DNA from: Competibacteraceae bacterium UBA3908
GTDB taxonomy: Bacteria; Pseudomonadota; Gammaproteobacteria; Competibacterales; Competibacteraceae
Length of the DNA: 19,320 nucleotides
Direction: 5' to 3'
Assembly: GCA_002391525.1 (NCBI GenBank)
Contig: DGFE01000122.1
Coordinates: forward strand, 21,841 to 41,160
In this document: positions 14,229-19,320 of the stretch, in pieces
How positions within the stretch are numbered: the stretch's first letter is position 1
How the letters are laid out: every line of letters starts with the position of its first letter
Made by a program: the position numbers and the translations under genes
The notes under the pieces: generated by a model
What the model was told of the DNA's origin: nothing
Database searches by the model: none
Seen by the model: the letters and a program-made list of their open reading frames with translations, nothing else

Positions 14229-15989
14229 ATGTCATCCCTCATCGAACGCTTTGAACAACTCGCGCTGTCCTCCCCCTTGCTCGAAACCCTCAGGGAAATC
14301 GGCTACGAAGCTCCATCGCCGATCCAGGCGGCCACCATCCCGCCCCTGCTCGAAGGCCACGACGTCCTGGGCCAGGCGCAAACCGGCACCGGCAAGACCG
14401 CCGCGTTCGCCCTGCCGGTGCTGGAAAAACTGGATTTGGCCGACCGGCAGCCGCAGGCGCTGGTGCTGACGCCCACCCGCGAACTGGCCATTCAGGTCGC
14501 GGAAGCGTTCCAGAGCTACGCGCGCCATCTGCCCGGCTTTCACGTGTTGCCCATCTACGGCGGCCAGAGCATGGGCATCCAGCTCCGCCACCTCAAACGC
14601 GGGGCGCATGTCGTGGTCGGCACGCCGGGCCGGGTCATGGATCATCTGCGCCGGGAGACGCTGTCGCTCGCGGGGTTGCGGTGCGTGGTGCTGGACGAAG
14701 CCGATGAAATGCTCAGGATGGGGTTCATCGAGGATGTGGACTGGATTCTGGAGCAAACCCCGCCGGAACGGCAGATCGCCCTGTTTTCGGCCACCATGCC
14801 CGAACCGATCCGCCGGGTGGCGCACCGCCATCTGCGCGATCCCCGTGAAGTCAAGATCAAGGCCAGCACGGCCACCGTGGCGACCGTCCGGCAGCGCTAC
14901 TGCCAGGTCGGCGCCCAGCACAAGCTCGACGCCCTGACCCGCGTCCTGGAGGTGGAGGACGCCGACGCCGTCCTGATCTTCGTGCGCACCAAGATCGCCG
15001 CGACCGAACTGGCCGAACGGCTGGAGGCGCGGGGTTATCCCAGTGCCGCTCTGCACGGCGACATGACCCAGGCGTTGCGCGAGCGGACCATCGAGCAACT
15101 CAAGAACAACGGCCTCGACATCGTGGTCGCCACCGACGTGGCGGCGCGCGGGCTCGATGTGCAACGGATCAGCCACGTCATCAATTACGACATCCCCAAC
15201 GACACCGAAGCCTATGTCCACCGCATCGGGCGCACCGCCCGGGCGGGTCGCGCCGGCGACGCCATTCTGTTCGTCGCGCCACGCGAATTGCGGATGCTGC
15301 GCGCCATCGAAAAGGCGATCCGGCAACCCATCGAGCGAATGCAGTTGCCGACCCCGGAAGCCATCACCGGCCATCGGCTGGCCCAGTTCAAGCAACAGGT
15401 CGGCGAAATCTGCGCTTCCCAGGACCTGGCGTTTTTCCAGGGGGTGGTCGCCGAGATCGAGCGGGAACAGGAAATCGGTCCGCACGACATCGCCGCGGCG
15501 CTGACCTGGCTGGCGCAGCGCGACCGCCCGTTCCAGTTCGAGGACACGATTCCCAGGGAGCTGGAGCGCGCGCCCGAACGCCCGGCGCGGAGCGCGAGAC
15601 CGGGCGAGCGGCGGGAACGGCCGTCGCGGGATTCCGCCGACTTCGACAAGGTTCGTTACCGACTGGAAGTGGGCCACCAGCACGGCGCGACCCCGCAAAA
15701 TATCGTGGGTGCCATCGCCAACGAAGCCGGCATCGACAGTCGCTACATCGGCCGCATCGAGATTCACGACGACTACAGCACCGTCGATTTACCGGACGGC
15801 ATGCCCAGGGAAATTTTTCAGCACCTCAAAAAGGTTCGGGTGCGGCAATGCCCGCTGAACATCAGCCGCCTCGACGGACTGGAACCGGACCGGAAACGCC
15901 CGGCTTCGAAGCCGGCGGTGGCGAGAACAAAGGCGGCGGAGGGCGCGAACCCGGCGTCCGATAGAAAGGTCAGAAAGCGGGGTTCGTGA
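14229..15989 (+). CDS. deaD: ATP-dependent RNA helicase DeaD/CsdA
   Basis: This DEAD-box helicase unwinds RNA during large-subunit assembly and cold-stress mRNA turnover. From the ATG at 14229 it has 586 residues. All motifs are visible: the Q motif YEAPSPIQ, motif I AQTGTGKT, Ia PTRELAIQ, Ib TPGR, II DEAD (VLDEADEMLRMGF), III SAT, IV IFVRTK, V ATDVAARGLD and VI HRIGRTARAGR. A basic linker leads to the C-terminal DbpA/CsdA RNA-binding domain (YRLEVGHQHGATPQNIVGAIANEAGIDSR... in E. coli-like form) and a basic tail. The frame is open 24 codons further up, but MSSLIERFEQL gives the family N-terminus. E. coli CsdA has 629 residues; the shorter tail explains the difference. Confidence 0.95.
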   Translation: MSSLIERFEQLALSSPLLETLREIGYEAPSPIQAATIPPLLEGHDVLGQAQTGTGKTAAFALPVLEKLDLADRQPQALVLTPTRELAIQVAEAFQSYARHLPGFHVLPIYGGQSMGIQLRHLKRGAHVVVGTPGRVMDHLRRETLSLAGLRCVVLDEADEMLRMGFIEDVDWILEQTPPERQIALFSATMPEPIRRVAHRHLRDPREVKIKASTATVATVRQRYCQVGAQHKLDALTRVLEVEDADAVLIFVRTKIAATELAERLEARGYPSAALHGDMTQALRERTIEQLKNNGLDIVVATDVAARGLDVQRISHVINYDIPNDTEAYVHRIGRTARAGRAGDAILFVAPRELRMLRAIEKAIRQPIERMQLPTPEAITGHRLAQFKQQVGEICASQDLAFFQGVVAEIEREQEIGPHDIAAALTWLAQRDRPFQFEDTIPRELERAPERPARSARPGERRERPSRDSADFDKVRYRLEVGHQHGATPQNIVGAIANEAGIDSRYIGRIEIHDDYSTVDLPDGMPREIFQHLKKVRVRQCPLNISRLDGLEPDRKRPASKPAVARTKAAEGANPASDRKVRKRGS

Positions 15990-16019
15990 AATGGATGGTT
16001 CGTTGATGACGCCATGGTC

Positions 16020-16778
16020 ATGAAACTGCTGGCGCTCGACACCGCGACCGACGCCTGTTCCGCCGCCGTGTGGGTGGAGGGTGCGGTGCTGGAACGCTGC
16101 GAACGGGCTCCGCGCCGCCACGCCGCCCTGATTCTGCCCATGATCGAAACGGTATTGGCCGAGGCCGGACTCGAAGTGACGCAGCTCGACGCCATCGCCT
16201 TTGGCCGGGGGCCGGGCGCGTTCACCGGGGTGCGGATCGCGGTGGGCATCGTTCAGGGCATCGCCTTCGCCGCCGATCTGCCGGTCGTCCCGGTGTCCAC
16301 CCTGGCCGCGCTGGCGCTGGGCGCGGCGCGGGAAACAGGCCATGCGCGCATCGCGGTGGCGCTGGACGCCCGAATGGGCGAGGTTTACTGGGGAACCTAT
16401 GCGGTGGCCGGCGAGACGGTGCGACTGCTGGGTGACGAGCGGGTCTGCGCGCCGACGAGCGTGACCGCGCCGCCAGGCGAGTGGTTCGGCGTCGGCAGCG
16501 GCTGGCTGGCCTACTCGGCGGCGCTGTCCCGGCGGGCGGCGGTCGGCGGCTGGCTGGGCGAGCGCTATCCGCGCGCCGGCGACGTGGCCCGGCTGGCGGC
16601 TGATCCAGCCCGGCGCGGCGACTGGATACCCGCCGAACAGGCACTGCCGGTCTATCTGCGCAACGAGATCGTCAGTAAACCAGCCGCGACATTCCTCGAG
16701 TCCGGGCGCTCGAACGGCATTGCCGGGGATATAGCGGAAGGCGTTATTTGTGATAATCTCATGCGACGAAAACGATAA
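16020..16778 (+). CDS. tsaB: tRNA threonylcarbamoyladenosine biosynthesis protein TsaB
   Basis: TsaB is the inactive ASKHA-fold partner that dimerises with TsaD and, with TsaE, transfers threonylcarbamoyl from TsaC product to A37 of ANN-decoding tRNAs. From the ATG at 16020 the 252 residues begin MKLLALDTATDACSAAV and contain FGRGPGAFTGVRIAVGI and ALDARMGEVYWG, as in E. coli TsaB (231). A second ATG two codons upstream (16014) is possible; neither has a clear ribosome binding site. The C-terminus runs about 23 residues beyond the E. coli length after PVYLRNE. rimI, often next to tsaB, is absent. It starts 30 nt after deaD and is likely co-transcribed. Confidence 0.94.
   Translation: MKLLALDTATDACSAAVWVEGAVLERCERAPRRHAALILPMIETVLAEAGLEVTQLDAIAFGRGPGAFTGVRIAVGIVQGIAFAADLPVVPVSTLAALALGAARETGHARIAVALDARMGEVYWGTYAVAGETVRLLGDERVCAPTSVTAPPGEWFGVGSGWLAYSAALSRRAAVGGWLGERYPRAGDVARLAADPARRGDWIPAEQALPVYLRNEIVSKPAATFLESGRSNGIAGDIAEGVICDNLMRRKR
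16749..16757 (+). promoter_or_regulatory. Possible extended -10 promoter of the rsd/algQ homologue
   Basis: TGTGATAAT contains the extended -10 TG followed by GATAAT (16752-16757), a 5/6 match. There is no recognisable -35 at 17 nt. Initiation near 16764 would give a leader of about 53 nt to the ATG at 16817. The site lies inside the last codons of tsaB. Confidence 0.35.
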
Positions 16779-16816
16779 CCAGCGAAAACAGAAACCACCG
16801 CACTGGAGGATCTGAG

Positions 16817-17290
16817 ATGAACGCCACGATTAGCGTCGATCCGGTTCACAGCAAGACGCTGCCGGACTTGGTGACCAAGTTATTGGCGGCGCGCCAGGAG
16901 AGCCTGGTGCTGTTCCACAAGCTCGCCGCCTTGAAACCCTTCGCGCCCGCCGCCCCGGCTCAACATCTGCTGCAACGGTTTCGCCAGACGCTGGTGGATT
17001 ACCTGGCGCTGGGACCGTTCGAGGTCTATCAGGCGTTGGAGGAGCAGCCGGCCGATTCGCCCTATCGCCAGGCGCGCGAACTGGCCCGGCGGCTCTACGC
17101 TCCCATCGCCCGCACCACCCAGGCGGCGCTGGATTTTCACGACCGGTACGACGGCGACCTGTCCGGCCCGGCGCTGGCCGAACTGGACGCCGAATTGTCG
17201 CGGCTGGGCGAACAGCTGGCGGTGCGCATCGCCCTGGAAGACCGGATCATGGCCGCCGTCCGCACGGGCGACGCCCGGATCGCCGCCTGA
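16817..17290 (+). CDS. Rsd/AlgQ-family regulator of sigma70
   Basis: Members of this family (Rsd of E. coli, AlgQ of Pseudomonas) bind region 4 of the housekeeping sigma factor and free core RNA polymerase for other sigma factors. The 157 residues equal the usual length (E. coli Rsd 158). The all-helical pattern is kept, with the signature QRFRQTLVDYLALGPFEVYQ at 53-72 (E. coli DFCQSLVDYLSAGHFSIYE). The other landmarks are LARRLYAPIARTTQAALDFHDRYD and a final LGEQLAVRIALEDRIM. The typical SAGHF reads ALGPF here. GGAGG lies 7 nt before the ATG. It is 38 nt after tsaB and ends 1 nt from the convergent radical SAM gene. Confidence 0.82.
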   Translation: MNATISVDPVHSKTLPDLVTKLLAARQESLVLFHKLAALKPFAPAAPAQHLLQRFRQTLVDYLALGPFEVYQALEEQPADSPYRQARELARRLYAPIARTTQAALDFHDRYDGDLSGPALAELDAELSRLGEQLAVRIALEDRIMAAVRTGDARIAA

Positions 17291-17291
17291 T

Positions 17292-18173
17292 TCAATACCC
17301 GCGCAGCCATTCGGGACGCAGCCGCAAACCGCCGGCCAGCGCCAGTTGCAACCGGCTCAGCAGCGCCGGACGGTCCCGCGGCAGGATTCCCGCCAGCGCC
17401 AGCGCGTTGGAGGCGTGGTTGGAACGGAACACCAGCGGCGCGGGTGGATTCAGCCGTTCGATCAGCCGGAGCTGTTCGGCCAGCAGCGCCCGGTCGTCCT
17501 GCTCCCGGAACGGCTCGCGGAACTTGCGGTGAAACTCGTCACGGATCGTCGGGTCGAGCATCAGTTGCAGGGTGGACAGGTAGTCCAGTTCCACCCGGTT
17601 GACCAGGTCGGTGGTGGCGTCGATGTGCTCTTGCCAGTGTTCCTGACCGCCGAGTCCGAGAATCACCGTCGCGGAAATCCGCAATTCCGCCCGCCTGGCT
17701 TTGGTCAGCCCGGTGACCATCGCCTCCGGCGTCGCGCCCTTGGTGATCCGCCTGAGCAAATCCGCCGAGCCGGTTTCGATGCCGTAATAAAGCAGCGTCA
17801 AGCCACCCTCCCGCAGTTCCGCCAATTCCTCCACGGACTTCTTGAGCAGGTTGGCGGGCAGGGCGTAGCTGGACACCCGTTCCAGCCGGGGCAGGCTGGC
17901 GTGCAGCATGTCGAGAATGGCGAGCAGATGTTCGGTCGGCGCGGCCAGGGCGTCGCCGTCGGCCAGAAACACCCGTCGCACATCGGGGTACGCCCGCGCC
18001 ACGGTCTGGATTTCGGCCCGAACCGGCTCCAGGGGACGGATGGCGAAGTGCTTGGTCCGATACATCGAACAGAAGCTGCAATGATTGAAGCTGCACCCCA
18101 GCGTGACTTGCAGGATGAAGCTGTTGGCTTCGGAGGGTGGCCGCCAGAGCGGCATGTCGTAGTGGATCGGCAT
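17292..18173 (-). CDS. Radical SAM protein, COG1032-like
   Basis: This is a radical S-adenosylmethionine enzyme of unassigned reaction. The 293 residues carry the cluster motif GCSFNHCSFC, with ligands C27, C32 and C35 (CX4CX2C), near the N-terminus. FLADGDAL follows, then LYYGIETGSADLLRRITKGAT and ISATVILGLGGQEHW, as in Elp3/HemN/MiaB-like TIM-barrel members. No B12-binding domain, TRAM domain or extra cysteine-rich cluster is present. The C-terminal helical part suits a small stand-alone subgroup often annotated only as radical SAM protein. AAGG lies 6 nt before the ATG. It is divergent from the thioesterase gene and ends 1 nt from the rsd homologue. The substrate is unknown. Confidence 0.88.
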   Translation of the reverse strand: MPIHYDMPLWRPPSEANSFILQVTLGCSFNHCSFCSMYRTKHFAIRPLEPVRAEIQTVARAYPDVRRVFLADGDALAAPTEHLLAILDMLHASLPRLERVSSYALPANLLKKSVEELAELREGGLTLLYYGIETGSADLLRRITKGATPEAMVTGLTKARRAELRISATVILGLGGQEHWQEHIDATTDLVNRVELDYLSTLQLMLDPTIRDEFHRKFREPFREQDDRALLAEQLRLIERLNPPAPLVFRSNHASNALALAGILPRDRPALLSRLQLALAGGLRLRPEWLRGY

Positions 18174-18211
18174 GAGGGACCTTCTCCAGGCAAACGTTCA
18201 GGGGGAACGAT

Positions 18212-18235
18212 GGAAAACCGCGCGGTCCGTTTTCC
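18212..18235. repeat. Inverted repeat between divergent radical SAM and thioesterase genes
   Basis: GGAAAAC (18212-18218) and GTTTTCC (18229-18235) are perfect 7-bp inverted copies with a 10-nt spacer, a 17-bp centre spacing that fits a dimer on one face of the helix. The repeat lies 13 nt upstream of a TACAAT -10 candidate (18248-18253) for the thioesterase gene, so a binding protein could occupy its -35 region. No strong promoter was found toward the radical SAM gene. Confidence 0.35.
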
Positions 18236-18341
18236 GCGATAATCGTTTACAATCCCTGCCGCGACCGCGCTTCCCCGTTCGTGGCGGTCAGATTAACACG
18301 TTCATTGAAAAGCGGATTTCCGCTTGTTGTCGAGGCGACGC

Positions 18342-18782
18342 ATGGCGCGAATCAAACTGGACCTGCCGGCGGAGTTTCCGTTCGCCGCCGAACTGCGGGT
18401 CAGGATCACCGATGTGAATTATGGCGGACACATGGGCAACGACTCCCTGCTGGGGTTGCTGCACGAGGCGCGGGTTCGCTTTCTGGCGCATTATGGCCTG
18501 AGCGAACTCGACATCTGCGGCCTCGGTCTCATCATGGCCGACAGCGTCATTCTCTATAAGTCCGAGGCGTTTCCCGGCGAGACGCTGGTGATCGCGGTGA
18601 CCGTGAATGATTTCAACAAGTACGGCTGCGATTTCGTCTACCGGGTGACCGAGAAAACCAGCGGTCGCGAGGTGGCGCGGGCCAAAACCGGGTTCGTGTT
18701 TTTCGATTACCAGAAACGGGCGGTGCAGAAAGTGCCGCAAGCCTTCCTCGATCTGTTCCCGCACGATGCCGTCCCCGCCTAA
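18342..18782 (+). CDS. Acyl-CoA thioesterase-like hotdog protein
   Basis: This is a single hotdog-fold protein of the 4HBT/YbgC class, probably hydrolysing an acyl-CoA or acyl-carrier thioester; the substrate cannot be told. From the ATG at 18342 it has 146 residues. The catalytic region reads RITDVNYGGHMGNDSLLGLLHEARVRFL at about 21-48, with D24, H30, N33 and E42 in the usual places. Strands such as SVILYKSEAFPGETLVI and the ending KTGFVFFDYQKR follow. GAGG lies 6 nt before the ATG; an upstream TTG at 18324 is less likely. Its stop codon lies 17 nt inside the next gene, so the two are probably co-translated. Confidence 0.87.
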   Translation: MARIKLDLPAEFPFAAELRVRITDVNYGGHMGNDSLLGLLHEARVRFLAHYGLSELDICGLGLIMADSVILYKSEAFPGETLVIAVTVNDFNKYGCDFVYRVTEKTSGREVARAKTGFVFFDYQKRAVQKVPQAFLDLFPHDAVPA

Positions 18783-19320
18783 ACCGTCGTGGCTGAGAAA
18801 CAGCCCCGTTTTGCAGCTCTTTCGCACCGGCGCGTCCAAATCCGCCGGCGGACCGCAATCGCCCCCCGCCCGAGCCTGGCTGCCGGTCCGCCTGCTGTTG
18901 GGGGTGGGGGCCAGCGTCGGCGTGGCGTTCCTGTTGGTGCTGGTGCTCTATATCACCGATCTCGGCCTGTCGGTGTGGGATCGCCTGCAGCGGGCGCCGA
19001 CCACGTTCTGGATCATTTACCTGCTGATTCTGGGGGTGCTGAGCGCGGGCGGCGCCTACGGGGTCTGGCGGGTGCTCAACTGGGGCCGTCCCGCCGGTAA
19101 ATCCCGCGCCATCGCTCCGGCGAGGCCGCCGGACGAGGCGACCCTGCGCGAGCGGCTGGAGCGCAGCGAGGCCGCCGGGGTGCGGGTGGACGACATCCGC
19201 CGCGAGTTGGAGGAATTGCAGCGGCGACGGGCGGCGGGTGAAATCATGGTGGCGGTGTTCGGCGAGATCAGCACCGGCAAGTCTTCATTGATCCGCGCGC
19301 TGCTGCCGGAGACCGACATC
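18766..19320 (+). CDS. Membrane-anchored P-loop GTPase, N-terminal part
   Basis: The frame opens with an ATG inside the end of the thioesterase gene and is still open at the window edge, giving 185 residues. A proline-rich start is followed by two membrane segments (about 41-63 and 81-100). A charged helical stretch likely to form a coiled coil lies at about 122-156. Then comes a Walker A loop, GEISTGKS, at 166-173 after MVAVF. The order matches YcjX/YcjF- or DUF697-type membrane GTPases, in which a two-helix anchor precedes an Era-like G domain. The rest of the G domain is outside the window. No clear ribosome binding site is seen, so coupling to the upstream gene by the 17-nt overlap is likely. 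Confidence 0.8.
   Translation, partial: MPSPPKPSWLRNSPVLQLFRTGASKSAGGPQSPPARAWLPVRLLLGVGASVGVAFLLVLVLYITDLGLSVWDRLQRAPTTFWIIYLLILGVLSAGGAYGVWRVLNWGRPAGKSRAIAPARPPDEATLRERLERSEAAGVRVDDIRRELEELQRRRAAGEIMVAVFGEISTGKSSLIRALLPETDI

Noticed and set aside
14232..15767. 511-codon open frame antisense to deaD
   Set aside because: It mirrors the helicase codons and has no ribosome binding site or motif.

Overview
The window is a GC-rich stretch of bacterial chromosome made mostly of housekeeping genes, and the gene content points to a gammaproteobacterium. The evidence is a proteobacterial rplM-rpsI pair, an E. coli-type SpeD, Coq7 of the ubiquinone pathway, a trpGDC cluster separated from trpE (as in Pseudomonas and purple sulfur bacteria), Lgt, a CsdA-type DEAD-box helicase, TsaB and an Rsd/AlgQ-family protein. 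No phage, transposon, CRISPR array or resistance module is visible. The genus cannot be fixed from the sequence alone.

Layout. At the left end, on the minus strand, a good sigma70 promoter drives rplM-rpsI, followed only 8 nt later by a tRNA-Gln(CTG) gene whose acceptor stem carries two adjacent G-G mismatches. Next comes a small 2Fe-2S ferredoxin divergent from coq7. coq7 converges on speD across a perfect hairpin. On the minus strand lie speD, a YhfA-like OsmC protein, trpC, trpD and trpG. A 393-nt gene-free stretch follows, holding a good sigma54-type -24/-12 promoter in front of a 64-residue gene of unknown function. After another 350 nt without a gene come lgt (+), an exported protein of unknown function and a CPD photolyase (both -), and a 1080-residue PAS/GAF/GGDEF/EAL protein (+). 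Then come a DUF2062 membrane protein, deaD, tsaB and an rsd/algQ homologue (all +). The right end has a radical SAM protein (-), a hotdog thioesterase (+) and the start of a membrane-anchored P-loop GTPase that runs off the edge. This last gene overlaps the thioesterase by 17 nt.

How the parts relate. Several genes serve translation: L13, S9, tRNA-Gln, TsaB (t6A modification of tRNA) and DeaD (ribosome assembly, cold mRNA unwinding). Others serve tryptophan synthesis (TrpG, TrpD, TrpC), spermidine synthesis (SpeD), ubiquinone synthesis (Coq7) and lipoprotein maturation (Lgt). Regulatory proteins are the c-di-GMP enzyme and the Rsd/AlgQ-like sigma70 binder.

No clearly new multi-gene system is visible. 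The least explained pieces are the sigma54-type promoter with an upstream repeat-palindrome-repeat in front of an unknown small gene, the mismatched tRNA-Gln, the inverted repeat over the speD promoter, the terminator-like hairpin just before deaD, the GSDEF variant of the cyclase motif, and the unknown exported protein behind phr.
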